A DNA stretch of 64,000 nucleotides from positions 1-64,000 of the forward strand of contig JACEFZ010016099.1 in the NCBI GenBank assembly GCA_014155875.1, given 5' to 3'. The position numbers and the translations under genes were made by a program. Shown here one piece after another: positions 45,740 through 57,767 of the stretch (position 1 is the stretch's first letter; each line of letters starts with the position of its first letter). This DNA is from Cepaea nemoralis (taxonomy: Eukaryota > Mollusca > Gastropoda > Stylommatophora > Helicidae). Under the pieces are notes generated by a model. The model saw only the letters and a program-made list of their open reading frames with translations, did no database searches and was not told the DNA's origin.

Positions 45740-47391
45740 CGTTGTTTGACTCATTGCATATTTACAGCTTGACTGTCATTGCATGTTTACAGCTTGACTG
45801 TCATTGCATGTTTACAGGTTGACTGTCTTTGCATGTTTACAGCTTTACTGTCATTGCATATTTACAGCTTTACTGTTATTGCATGTTTACAGGTTGACTG
45901 TCATTGTATGTTTACAGCTTGAATTTCTCATTACATATTTACAGCTTGGCTGTCATTACATGTTTACAGATTGACTGTCATTGCATGTTTACAGCTTGAC
46001 TGTCATTGTATGTTTACAGCTTAACTGTCATTGCATGTTTACAGGTTGACTGTCATTGCATGTTTACAGCTTGACTGTCATTGCATGTTTACAGGTTGAC
46101 TGTCATTGCATGTTTACAGCTTGACTGTCATTGCATGTTTACAGCTTGACTGTCATTGCATGTTTACAGGTTGACTGTCATTGCATGTTTACAGCTTGAC
46201 TGTCATTGCATGTTTACATCTTAACTGTCATTGCATGTTTATAGCTTGACTTTCTCATTACATGATTACAGCTTGACTGTCATTGCATGTTTACATCTTG
46301 GCTGTCATTGCATGTTTACATCTTGACTGTCATTGCATGTTTACAACTTGACTGTCATTGCATGTTTACATCTTGACTGTCATTGCATGTTTATAGCTTG
46401 ACTTTCTCATTACATGATTACAGCTTAACTGTCATTGCATGTTTACATCTTGACTGTCATTGCATGTTTACAGGTTGACTGTCATTGCATGTTTACATCT
46501 TGACTGTCATTGCATGTTTACAACTTGACTGTCATTGCATGTTTACAGCTTTACTGTCATTGTATGTTTACAGCTTGACTGTCATTGCATGTTTACAGCT
46601 TGACTGTCATTGCATGTTTACAGGTTGACTGTCATTGTATGTTTACAGCTTGACTGTCATTGCATGTTTACAGGTTGACTGTCATTGCATGTTTACAGCT
46701 TGACTGTCATTGCATGTTTACAGCTTGACTGTCATTGTATGTTTACAGCTTGACTGTCATTGCATGTTTACAGGTTGACTGTCATTGTATGTTTACAGCT
46801 TGACTGTCATTGCATGTTTACAGGTTGACTGTCATTGTATGTTTACAGCTTGACTGTCATTGCATGTTTACAGGTTGACTGTCATTGTATGTTTACAGCT
46901 TGACTGTCATTGCATGTTTACAGGTTGACTGTCATTGTATGTTTACAGGTTGACTGTCATTGTATGTTTACAGCTTGACTGTCATTGCATGTTTACAGGT
47001 TGACTTTCTCATTGCATGTTTACAGCTTGACTGTCATTGCATGTTTACAGGTTGACTGTCATTGCATGTTTACAGGTTGACTGTCATTGCATGTTTACAG
47101 GTTGACTGTCATTGCATGTTTACAGGTTGACTTTCTCATTGCGTGATTACAGGTTGACTTTCTCATTGCATGTTTACAGCTTGACTGTCATTGCATGTTT
47201 ACAGGTTGACTGTCATTGCATGTTTACAGGTTGACTGTCATTGCATGATTACAGGTTGACTTTCTCATTGCATGTTTACAGGTTGACTGTCATTGCATGT
47301 TTACAGGTTGACTGTCATTGTATGTTTACATCTTGACTGTCATTGCATGTTTACATCTTGACTGTCATTGCATGTTTACAGGTTGACTGTC
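45740..47391. repeat. 25-bp satellite array, about 65 copies, left part
   Basis: Unit TTGCATGTTTACAGCTTGAC plus TGTCA. Variants with GCTTG, GGTTG and TCTTG alternate, giving local 50-bp periods. It is split by a solo LTR and resumes at 49054. Confidence 0.96.
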
Positions 47392-49053
47392 TGTCACTTG
47401 TTTTCCCGGGAGGAATGTGGAATCAACAAGCACATCTTCAAACTTATTATCTGTTGGGATTATTGACTGACTTCTGTCTACACTCCTCCCTTCTGTCTTC
47501 CCTTCCATATATCTATTTCTTTCACTCTCTCTCTCTCTGTTATTCCCTCAACACATACTCCGACAACAGTTCCTTTCAACGATAAATAAAAGATTTATTA
47601 ATAAAAACTATGTCTGGTGTATATATGGACTGTGTATATGTAGTTGGTATTGTCTGCTAGTGTGAATGCAAGATAGGACGGTTGACTTCGTATGTGCCGT
47701 AGTTCTTCTCGTCTTTTCTGTCAGCCAAAACACAGGACTGCACACACAGAAATGGAGTGATCTCACCATGAATGATCTCCTCCTGCTTGAGTCGGGAATT
47801 AATCCAATTCTTGAAGAAAACAACTGTTCAATGTCTTAACACCAGAAAATAATCCGATTTGGTAAGTCACTGAAGTTCATATATTTCCTGTTTTGGAAGG
47901 TATTATAATCCACCTCTGAATACACACCGCCACTATCCAACATTGTCTAGAGTTACTATGAATGTTCTACACCATGTCTATTGTTAATAAAGTTTAATGT
48001 TTCGGCACAGTGCAATTGCATGCAGTTTTAAGTATCCCTGCTTGCCACAGGTTAACGTCTTTTCCTTTTAAGGGTTTTAGTTGTATATTCGTTTGAGCAT
48101 ACAGTGTTCTGTATTTGACGTTAAGTTATCACTTCTTCCTATTAAAACATGTCTATGTTCTTGTGGTTCTAAGTAGGTACTTTATTGCTCAAGTGTAGTA
48201 CCCTTCATCTCTTCTCTGATTTCAATAGGGGGATTTGAACCTGTGGAGAAGATAGGTAATCTGGTGATGTGAGTCTGCTTCATATAATTTTCTTATGTGA
48301 GAGTCCTTCTCTAGCCATACTGAAAAGCCTCCGAAAAACATACGGACATACGATTTCTGAGTGCACTAAAGTTTACACGACTAGAGAAACGAATGCAATT
48401 TCACACGTTAAGAACAAACACCTATATCCCTATGCTACTATTACACTAAGATATTAATACCTTATATATGCACTTATGCTCCTGGAATCGAAATACACTA
48501 GCGAATAACACACTAATATCCCCTCTTCTTTAAACCATTAGGGACGTGTATTTCTTTCCCCACTCTGGAGCATATCTCATTCAGCCCAGTTTGGAACACA
48601 CACTAACTAGCAACCCCAGTTGCTACTATTTATATTGGGTCTCCCGTTCTTCCGTGATTGTTGGATGTCCATACATCAACAGTCGCATCTTGACGTATCC
48701 TGTACATCACAAGGCGGTGAATTATCACGTAGTGATTAGTTGCTCGTTTCATTCGCTGTTACGCTGTTCCCTGAGTTTCCCCGTACGCGAATACTTCAAA
48801 GCAACCTCACTCGTTGATCGTTTTCTCCGGTCGTGTGTCCCCAGCGCGATCGTCCCGTTTCTCCGTGTCCGTTCCGATCGTCAGGCAATGACTCTGCGAA
48901 CACCTGTATCCTATTTTCATATCTGTGTCGGTCAATGATCTTTTATTCGTCCTCCTCTCAGAATGAAGTACACGATTGTTAACCCTTCTCCTTCCTTGTA
49001 TTTTAATATGTAAGTTATCAAGGAATCAATAAACTGCAGTTTTTTCCGTGACA
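47392..49053 (-). mobile_element. Solo LTR, 1,662 bp, with 5-bp TSD
   Basis: Ends TGTCAC and GTGACA, flanked by CTGTC at 47387-47391 and 49054-49058. Both sides are the same 25-bp array. A polyadenylation-like AATAAA/TTTATT block sits about 190 bp from the left end, as in the LTR at 5138, so the likely orientation is minus. Frames inside (for example 48546-48938) are not recognised. Confidence 0.9.
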
Positions 49054-49130
49054 CTGTCATTGCATGTTTACAGCTTGACTGTCATTGCATGTTTACAGGT
49101 TGACTGTCATTGCATGTTTACATCTTGACC
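49054..49130. repeat. 25-bp satellite array, right part
   Basis: Three more units continue the array after the LTR. Confidence 0.95.
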
Positions 49131-49196
49131 CCAGATCCAACAAGTCCACTTCTAATCGTTGAACTAGAAGGAATGTTCTCGTGTGCTGTTTGTTAG

Positions 49197-49197
<1 letters not shown>

Positions 49198-49249
<52 letters not shown>
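49198..49249. repeat. (GT)n microsatellite
   Basis: About 25 GT units, then degenerate GT/TG-rich sequence to 49430. Confidence 0.97.
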
Positions 49250-49439
49250 TTGTGAGTGGGTATGAGTGTGTCTGAGGGAGTTGTGTGTTGGTGTAATTGA
49301 GTGGGTGTTTGTGTAAATTATGTATGTATGTAGTTATGAATGTGTGTTTGTAGGTATGAAAATACGCGTTTATGGATGTGTAGAGTCATTGTGTGTGATT
49401 GTCTGTCTGTCTGTCTGCCTGCCTGCCTGTCTGCCTGTC

Positions 49440-49875
49440 TCATAATAAGACAATATGTATTGTTTCTGTTCACAGCATTCATTTAGCAATATTTAATCTT
49501 TCTATGTGAATGTAACATGTACAATAGATAACTGATGTACGAAAGATGAGTGGTTGGAAGAGTGGAATGTCAGACGGGCCTAATTTGTGACCCTTTGAAA
49601 ATAAACTTCTTTTGTTCTTTCTCCCCATTTCTCTGTTTACTATTAGATGACACAATTGTGATATCTCTTGTGATCCTTAAAATCGGTGATTCCTTGTTGC
49701 TTGATCAGCTAATTGATTGATGCCAGTCTGGTATTTTCCAACATTGTTTACCTGCCGGGTATTGTTATTTCGGGGCAATATCATTTAACACTACGGTAAC
49801 AAATTTTGATGTTTTACAGTCATTTCAGTTAATAATGTCAATTCCGCCTGTAATCACATTAACTATTGCTTTATT
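49440..49875. other. Unassigned stretch
   Basis: I see no gene or named repeat. Confidence 0.35.
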
Positions 49876-49877
49876 TG

Positions 49878-50110
49878 GGAACCGTGGTAGGGTAATGGCT
49901 ACACGCTCGTTTGTCGGCCCGATAGACATGAGTTCGAATCCAAGCTGCCTTCCTTTTTTTTTTTTTTTTTAAATTGGCCTGGACTCGCAGTTCTACTCAA
50001 ACTAAACCAAGAAATGTATTGAGAAATTAAGGCGGCCGATACGATTCTGACATCACCCACAGAATGCCGATTGGTCTGCAAGAATAGACTGTCTGTACCA
50101 GACACAAGAC
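49878..50110 (+). mobile_element. SINE-E copy
   Basis: Head GTAGGGTAATGGCTACACGC with B-box GAGTTCGAATCC, an internal T run, and body AAGAAATGTATTGAGAAATT. Confidence 0.8.
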
Positions 50111-50815
50111 GCCCTACTTATCCTTGTTGTTGTCACATGGTACGTTCCCAGAGTTCCGTTTTATTGTGTCGCACTTCCGCTCTGATCTAACAGTCTGCCA
50201 GTACTGTCTGGGTCCAGTAATTGCCGGGCTGCTAGACTTGATTGTTTGTTGATTAATTATTTAAAATGTTGCGTCTCAGAAAATTGTGTTGACCTGACCT
50301 ACACGACACCGGAGGACAAATTATACTGGGATGAAATCGAAGCTAAAATTGAATCATCATCGTCCAGTGTCTTGTCGGCTCGCGTGGGCGATTATGCCTC
50401 TCCACAAACTGCGATCTCCGACGGCCTGAATCAATTCGTATGTTGACTCCCTTCCGTGAAATGACACAAGACTGTAAGGAATCTTCTCACGCTGTCTTCC
50501 TCTATCTCTCTTTCCTTAAATCTTTCCGGTTGTCACAACATGTTCCTGTGTTTGTCTTCTGATAATGTGGCTAAAAAACGATGACTGTTTCTTTCTGTTT
50601 GTGATAATTTTGTCTATGCGACTCAACTTCTGTCAAAACGCCAAGATTGCTCATTTTGGCTGTCCAATTAATTTTCAGCATTCTTCTATGAAACCACATC
50701 TCCAAGGCCTCCGGAGATTGTTTCGCCTGTTTACAAATTTAAAATTGACCACTGCTTCCTTTAAATATACTCAGATTGACATTTGAATGCATACTAAGAA
50801 GAGGGAGGAGGGGGG
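50111..50815. other. Unassigned stretch with short frames
   Basis: A 66-codon frame at 50246-50446 contains LYWDEIEAKIESSSSSVLSA; I do not recognise it and see no gene structure. Confidence 0.35.
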
Positions 50816-50819
50816 GGGA

Positions 50820-50877
50820 GAATATAAAGTGAGAGATTGATATAAGGAGATAGGAGAAGAAGAAGAAGTAGAAGAAG

Positions 50878-50908
<31 letters not shown>

Positions 50909-51030
50909 GGATGAGAAGAAGACAAAGGAGGAGAAGAAAAAGAAAGAAGAGAAGAACAATCAGAAGTGCAAGGAGGAGAAGGAGGCAGAGGAACAAGAGA
51001 AAAATAAAGAAGAAGAATCAGAAGAAGTAA
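50820..51030. repeat. (GAA)n purine tract
   Basis: GAA units and diverged GAAGAA/AGGAGG sequence. Confidence 0.95.
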
Positions 51031-51509
51031 ATATAATAAGCTGACGTTGCCACATATAGGATCAAGTGCAATAAACCTACAAATTACAGTGAGGTGTAAC
51101 ACCCTATATGCTGGTCTGCATCTCCATGGCTGGCGTCATCGTTCATGTCTCTCCACAGATTATGGTCCTTCATGATCTGGATCAACTCTGTTCTCTGCCA
51201 CTGCCAAAGTCCATCTATCATCATTGCTATTGGTCTGCCTCTAAACTTAGCTACCGACAAATCTACATAGCTACCTGCCTAACCAGGTACCTACATCGCA
51301 TATTCACCATGTATATATTATAGATATCCTTTTTTACTACCTACCTTCGTATCTACCAACCTAACTACGTATCTACCAACGTAACTACCACCATACATAC
51401 TACCCAATGTACCTCCTACGTACGTACGTGTTTACCAACATTCCCAATTGCCTACGTGTATACCTGGATACGCCACGACAGGAAAGACCGTCAAACTATA
51501 ATTCTCAGC

Positions 51510-52215
51510 GCACTCAGGCCTACAAACTATGATGATACTAACACTTCACATACCCACAGACCTACAGAACATGATGATACTAACACTTCACATACCCACA
51601 AGCCTACAAAATATGATGATATTACCATTTCACATACTCACAAGCCTACAAAATATGATGATACTAACACTTCACATACTGACAAAATGGTCATCTTCAT
51701 TCTTGATGGACAAACAACACTGACAGACCTATGAAATATGATGATACTAACACTTCACATACTCACAGGCCTACACAATATGATAATACTAACACTTCAC
51801 ATACTCACAAGCCTACAAACTATCACGATAATATCACGTCACATACTCATAGGCCTACAACATATGATGATACTAACACTTCACATTCTCACAAGCCTAC
51901 AAACTATCACGATAATATCACGTCACATACTCACAGGCCTACAACATATGATGATACTAACACTTCACATACTTACAAGCCTACAAACTATCACGATAAT
52001 ATCACGTCACATACTCACAGGCCTACAACATATGATGATACTAACACTTCACATACTCACAAGCCTACAAACTATCACGATAATATCACGTCACATACTC
52101 ACAGGCCTACAACATATGATGATACTAACAATTCACATACTCACAAGCCTACAAACTATGACGATACTATCACGTCACATACTCACAGGCCTACACAATA
52201 TGATGATCCTACCAA
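51510..52215. repeat. 42-bp minisatellite with 84-bp dimers
   Basis: The A half (TATGATGATACTAACACTTC) alternates with the B half (TATCACGATAATATCACGTC); both share CACATACTCACAAGCCTACA. The left part is only A-type. Frames of 171 and 196 codons are by-products of the multiple-of-three unit. Confidence 0.95.
51685..51718 (+). mobile_element. 34-bp LINE 3'-end insertion with 7-bp TSD
   Basis: GGTCATCTTCATTCTTGATG, then GACAAACAAC, equals the last bases of the C2H2-tailed LINE at 15034-15068. ACTGACA flanks it at 51678-51684 and 51719-51725. Removing insert and one copy restores a normal 42-bp unit. Confidence 0.85.
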
Positions 52216-52420
52216 TTCAACCCCTACACCGGTCAGCTGGACTAAAATGTTGACTTCTGGTCCTTGGCTTGGGGAAGTAAATTGCAAGTACCTCAGAAGA
52301 AGTGGATTCGCCTTATGGTGAGGGAGATTGATAATAGGGAAAGCTAATCCACAGGCAAAGATCAGTCCAGTGCACTAGAACTAATAGCAAGTGTGTGAAC
52401 TACGCTTGAGTTCAAAGCGA
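52208..52420 (+). mobile_element. SINE-A copy, 5' truncated at B-box
   Basis: Starts TTCAACCCCTACACCGG right at the end of the 42-bp array and ends ACTACGCTTGAGTTCAAAGC, the reverse of the SINE-A 3' end seen at 7366. Confidence 0.8.
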
Positions 52421-52869
52421 GAGAACACACAAATGTAGACATAAACACACATGTTCTTCACACGCACATACACGAACATGCATAGATACGCGCATATATT
52501 CCTGCCTATGAGAATACGTACGTCCGTTTGTTCATTCTTCCATATATTCAGCTTAAGGACAGGCCAGCGAAACGACAGACAAACCGACCAAAAGACACTT
52601 AAAAGGTTTTCTAGAAGATCCAGACGTAGGAGTACAAGAAACCCCATAAATGGTTTTGGGCCAGTGACAAATGTGACTCGCAAGGGATACAGAAGGGCTT
52701 CAAGTCGCATTAGGTTGACGTCGTGAAAGTACTGAGTCCTCCTCCGGCTATCCATTACGCGACTGGACCGTAGATTTACGTCTATATTAAGCGGATCCTT
52801 ACATATGTAATTACCCTGTCGCGGCACACGGGCTTATGTAGGTATCCTTTCGGGGTTGGCGAGTCAGCA

Positions 52870-53040
52870 AGTCTGTATGTAAGAAAAAGACCCGTTTCTC
52901 ACGTCTTAAGGCGTTTCGCGTTGAGAAAGAAAACAACGGCAAACTACTGGACGTAAATTTATCTAGGAATCACAAACATTCAATCAATACTGGAGTTGCC
53001 TGCTACGCCTTGTAAAGGATATGCAACTAACGTAAAAACA
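52870..53040 (+). mobile_element. SINE-D copy
   Basis: Core GGCAAACTACTGGACGTAAA and end AAAGGATATGCAACTAACG; the head is not evident. Confidence 0.8.
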
Positions 53041-53119
53041 AAAATAAACGTAAAGGTCCATTTTATATGCTAGAGGTACTCTCGGCATATGTTCATAGGT
53101 CATAAATGTGTTGATCAAA

Positions 53120-53311
53120 CTTCACTAAGCGGGTGATGTCGTCGGTCTAACGTCTATCACCTTTATTTCGCACGACTTTTCCTGGTACCTATTTTACGCA
53201 GGGTCGACCTAGACCCATTTTGACAAATGTGAAACCGCTCTGATGCGGTTCGAACTCTAGACCACCAGCAGGGCAGGCGAGCGTGCAGTCACTAAGCCAC
53301 AACGGCTCCAT
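53120..53311 (-). mobile_element. SINE-E copy
   Basis: Minus-strand SINE-E whose head at the right holds GCGGTTCGAACTC (plus strand). It abuts the expanded copy. Confidence 0.75.
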
Positions 53312-54528
53312 GAGCACATGGCGCTACACCCTAATGTTTATAGATCAATGGGAAATCCTCGGGGTGGTGTTGTCAATATCACGCCGACCAATGGGAAATC
53401 TCCGGGGTGGTGTGGTCAATATGACACCGACCAATGGGAAATCTCCGGGGTGGTATGGTCAATATGACACCGACCAATGGGAAATCTCCGGGGTGGTGTG
53501 GTCAATATGACACCGACCAATGAGAAATCTCCGGGGTGGTATGGTCAATATGACACCGACCAATGGAAAATCCCCGAATTGATGTGGTCAATATCACACC
53601 GACCAATGGGAAATCCCCGGGGTAGTGTGTCAATATCACACCGACTAATGGGAAATCCCCGGTGTTGTGTGTCAATATCACACCGACCAATGGGAAATCT
53701 CCGGGGTGGTATGGTCAATATGACACCGACCAATGGGACATCTCCGGGGTGGTATTGTCAATATGACACCGACCAATGGGAAATCTCCGGGGTGGTATGG
53801 TCAATATGACACCGACCAATGGGAAATCCCCGGGGTGATGTGGTCAATATCACACCGACCAATTGGAAATCCCCGGGGTAGTGTGTCAATATCACACCGA
53901 CCAATGGGACATCTCCGGGGTGGTGTGGTCAATATGACACCGACCAATGGGAAATCCACGGGGTGGTGTGGTCAATATCACACCGACCAATGGGAAATCT
54001 CCGGGGTGGTGTGGTTAATATGACACCGATAAATGGGAAATCCACGGGGTGGTGTGGTCAATATGACACCGACCAATGGGAAATCCACGGGGTGGTGTGG
54101 TCAATATCACACCGACCAATAGGAAATCTCCGGGGTAGTGTGGTCAATATCACACCGACCAATGGGAAATCCCCGGGGTAGTGTGGTCAATATCACACCG
54201 ACCAATGGGAAATCTCCGGGGTGGTGTGGTTAATATGACACCGATAAATGGGAAATCCACGGGGTGGTGTGGTCAATATGACACCGACCAATGGGAAATC
54301 CACGGGGTGGTGTGGTCAATATCACACCGACCAATAGGAAATCCACGGGGTAGTGTGGTCAATATGACGCTAGTCGCTTTCATTTCTTAATGCATATTTT
54401 GGTACCCATTTAAGTCTGGTTTGACCCAAGAGCCCAGGTAAATGTTTTGTAATCCTCCTCCATGCGGATTCGAATCCATGACCACAGGCAAGCGTCTAAC
54501 CAGTACGCTAACTCGGCTGCCATCTCTT
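53312..54528 (-). mobile_element. SINE-E copy expanded by an internal minisatellite
   Basis: The left edge (ACATGGCGCTACACCCTAAT) matches the SINE-E 3' part and the right edge (ATTCGAATCCATGACC region) matches its head. Between them one 43-bp internal segment is amplified to about 24 copies. Confidence 0.8.
53345..54362. repeat. 43-bp minisatellite, about 24 copies
   Basis: Unit GTGTGGTCAATATCACACCG plus ACCAATGGGAAATC and TCCGGGGTG. It corresponds to the internal SINE-E segment seen once at 22728-22775 and 31745-31780. Confidence 0.95.
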
Positions 54529-54605
54529 TATGAAACAGCTTACATAATGTGTCCGGGTTCCTTAGCTTAATCGGGCGTGGTCCTCACAAGTGCTGGTTCT
54601 TCTTC

Positions 54606-54781
<176 letters not shown>

Positions 54782-54807
54782 GATACCGCTCGGGAGTGCA
54801 GTTGAAT

Positions 54808-55030
54808 AATTTTTGCGTGTGGATTAGCTGTCCCTATGGCCAGTGTACCACGCCATCAGACGAACTCACTCCGACTTCAGAGGGTACTTATAATTTAACT
54901 CCCAAGTCAATGACGAGAAGTGAGCATTTTAGTGCACCTGGCCGGTATAGGGATTAATTATGCTACCTCGCCATTAGCGCAACGGAAGGTTAATAGCAAG
55001 CTCTCAAATCCATTTTGCCATACTGACCAA
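54808..55030 (-). mobile_element. SINE-A copy
   Basis: GCGTGTGGATTAGCTGTCCC and ACTCACTCCGACTTCAGAGG are shared with 7366. The head at the right is diverged. Confidence 0.8.
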
Positions 55031-55079
55031 ACTTATTGGAAACTATTTTGATACCGATGAAGAACTCATTGTCATGCAA

Positions 55080-55430
55080 TGATTGGTTTAGTTCGAAATA
55101 AAAGATGTTCTACTCTCTTTTCAAGATCAAGTATGGCTGGCATAATAGAGCAAACTAGACAAATGCCCATAAACCAAGAGGTGAAGAAACAACGCTGGTG
55201 CAGGATAGGGCACAGACAGAGAAAACTCCAGAATAGTATGGCTAGAACAGTCTTAATCTGGAACCTGCAGAGCAACAGAATAGAAGAAGACATGAAAACT
55301 AATGAACAAGAGAAGTAGAAATACAAATGAAAAAAATGGAGTAGACATGGACAGAGTTCGTTGGGGCAACTAATGATTAGGAGGGGGGGGGGCCTTGCAG
55401 TAAAAGGCTTTGCCCCATTGAGGGGGAAAG
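55080..55430 (+). pseudogene. LINE ORF2 C-terminal tail (family 5)
   Basis: VKKQRWCRIGHRQRKLQNSM, ARTVLIWNLQSNRI, then TWTEFVGAT and GGALQ.KALP-like residues follow the order W.WIGH.LRK ... WNPQGKR ... W.EL ... GLC of a common LINE C-terminus. A G-rich run near 55381-55392 and stops break it. Confidence 0.65.
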
Positions 55431-55444
55431 AAGAATAAAAAAAG

Positions 55445-56120
55445 GTGAAAATCGCTCACCAGTTATTGTAGTTGATAATCGATCACCAGTTAGTGTAGTT
55501 CACAAAGGCTCACCACTTATTGTTGTTGACAATCGCTCACTAGTTATACAATCGCTCACTAGTTATACAGTCGCTCACCAGTTATTTTAGTTGACAATCG
55601 CTCACCAGTTAGTTTTGTTGACAATCGCTCACCAGTTAGTGTAGTTGACAATCGCTCACCAGTTATTGTTGTTGACAATCGCTCACCAGTTATTTTTGTT
55701 GACAATCGCTCACCAGTTAGTGTAGTTGACAATCGCTCACCAGTTATTGTTGTTGACAATCGCTCACCAGTTATTGTTGTTGACAATCGCTCACCAGTTA
55801 TTGTTGTTGACAATCGCTCACCACTTATTGTTGTTGACAATCGCTCACTAGTTATACAATCGCTCCCTAGTTATACAAGTTGAAAATCACTCATCAGTTA
55901 AGAAAGTTGAAAATCGCTCACCAGTTATGAAAGTTGACAATCGCTCACTAATTATGAAAGTTGACAATCGCTCACTAATTATGAAAGTTGACAATCGCTC
56001 ACTAGTTATACCAGTTGAAAATCGCTAACCAGTTATGAAAGTTGAAAATCTCCCACCAGTTACTTTAGTTAACAATTGCTCACCAGTCATGACAGTTCAA
56101 AATAGCTCACCAATTATGAA
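55445..56120. repeat. 27-bp minisatellite, about 24 copies
   Basis: Unit GTTGACAATCGCTCACCAGT plus TATTGTT; diverged towards the right. Confidence 0.95.
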
Positions 56121-56209
56121 AGTGTATGCATTAAAGCGGTGGCGACATTAATAAGTACACTGTACACAATGCCATTTCTCTCTGACAGTTTCTCAATTGT
56201 CAGGGCAAA

Positions 56210-56405
56210 TAATTACGGCCCAACGAGGAAAGAAAGGTTTTGAGCATTCGCTCTTAAACTTCCGGTGCGTTGATGGCAGGGTAAAGGGGTTAAATCCCTA
56301 CACCAGCTTTAAATTGTTTCAAACTATGACTTTTCTTTCAGAAATCAATGGCAAACTACTTAACGTAAAGTTGCCTAGAAAATCAATCACAATTCCTAAC
56401 GTCCT
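56210..56405 (+). mobile_element. SINE-D copy
   Basis: B-box-like GGGGTTAAATCCC, core GGCAAACTACTTAACGTAAA, end AAAGAACATGCAAC. Confidence 0.8.
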
Positions 56406-56465
56406 ACAAAGAACATGCAACATTAGAGAAGACTCAAGCTCACCTGTGTTTTCGTGCGCTGTGAA

Positions 56466-56535
56466 GAGTTAGCTGCATGTATTTTTTCAGGACCTCACAA
56501 TCAACCCCAACAGTTGTAGCTGTTTGTGATGGACT
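56466..56535 (-). mobile_element. SINE-D 3' fragment, inverted to the copy at 56210
   Basis: GCTGCATGTATTTTTTCAGG, then CAATCAACCCC, is the SINE-D end on the minus strand. The two copies are tail to tail. Confidence 0.65.
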
Positions 56536-56659
56536 AGTGAATCACCGAGAACCAGAATTAGAATCGTTAGGCTTTACCAGAATACAGTCACAAGTGACAA
56601 AATTGACCTTGCGGCGAAACCTTCCTAGGCACGCAAACAGACACTGATACAACTACATG

Positions 56660-56718
<59 letters not shown>

Positions 56719-56900
56719 ACTACATGTGAGAGAGAGAGAGAGAGAGATACAACTACATGTGAGAGAGAGAGGGAGAGAGAGAGAGACAACTACATGAGAG
56801 AGAGAGAGAGAGAGATACAACTACATTGAGAGAGAGAGTGTGTGTGTGTGCGCGCGCGTGTGTGTGTGTGCGTGCGTGCGCGCGCGCGCGTGTGTGTGAA
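56660..56900. repeat. (GA)n blocks with repeated ACAACTACATG spacers, then (GT)n/(CG)n
   Basis: GA runs alternate with ACAACTACATG about four times, so the GA repeat was duplicated with its flank. It ends in GT/GC alternating sequence. Confidence 0.93.
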
Positions 56901-57375
56901 ATATAACTGGTGAGCGATTGTCAGCATGCTCTTATTCTGTTCCCCTCAATAAATATATATATTCAGATTAATCATCTGCGATGAAGATCTGTTTTACTAT
57001 GATCTCGGCGTGTCTATGACTTACCATGCTGTAGTTGCCTTCAGCTGTTTGTCATTTCTTCCTAAATCAACGCAAAGCGGTCTGCTTTTTAAACCGTCTG
57101 CAGCTGGCTTCGAACGCTCGACTTGGTGTGTCGGGGCGACTGTTCTGGCCCTAAACCACAGCGCCCGCCCTTTGCGCAATTTAATACGAGTAAAATGACC
57201 TAATTTTGCACTATGGATCTGTGATGTGATATTGCCATCATATTGTGTAGACTTGAATGCACAGAGGAATAGGTGGCCAATATTTCCCTCACTTAGCAGG
57301 CGACCAATCCACAGTGCGCATGGCATTATCAGCGCAGCTCCCTTTCAACCCCGCTTTGAACACTGTAGTAGACGT
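56901..57375. other. Unassigned, possible LINE remnant
   Basis: Short frames on both strands without a recognisable motif. Confidence 0.3.
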
Positions 57376-57379
57376 GTAT

Positions 57380-57700
57380 TCTTGTCTGAGATGTATTTCT
57401 TTTCTCTTCAACAGGAAGCAGAGTATGGAAGGCCAGCTGTACTGTGAATCCCATGCGCCCCAGTCCCAGGCATCCACCCCGAGCCCGGAAACAGATGACA
57501 AGGTCAGTCTCCCAGGATCTAGGGACTCTCAGTTGTCTACCTCTTTATCCCTCTCCGTTAATGCATACATGCACCCACTGTGAACGAACATTTACAGCGC
57601 GAATTGGCCTTATCAGTCACATTCGCTACCGCCATAGGTAAAAATTATTATGCCTTTATAAAGCACAAACTATCGTCTGTCAAGACGGCAAGGTGCCAAG
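57380..57700 (+). pseudogene. LINE tail with C2H2 finger (second family)
   Basis: After a Ser/Pro-rich stretch (ESHAPQSQASTPSPETDD) and a frameshift comes CTHCERTFTARIGLISHIRY, RHR and a stop. This is a C-x2-C-x12-H-x4-H finger. The 3' end CAAACTATCGTCTGTCAAGA is shared with 43860-44060, 61595-61900 and 30830-31205. Confidence 0.7.
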
Positions 57701-57767
57701 GTGCAAGTATGCTTACCTAGCACGACGGTCGTTACGGTTCGATTTCCAGCTAGACACAAAAAACCCA

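Noticed and set aside
48546..48938. 130-codon frame inside the solo LTR
   Set aside because: Lies fully within an LTR with clean borders; no recognised motif.
45740..49130. Possible centromeric satellite
   Set aside because: A 25-bp unit over about 1.7 kb is too small and local to support such a claim from this window.
50246..50446. 66-codon frame with an acidic/serine stretch
   Set aside because: Too short, with no homology I can name; could be chance.
51731..52321. 196-codon His/Thr-rich frame and overlapping 171-codon frame
   Set aside because: Two frames of the same 42-bp array are open at once, which argues against selection for either.
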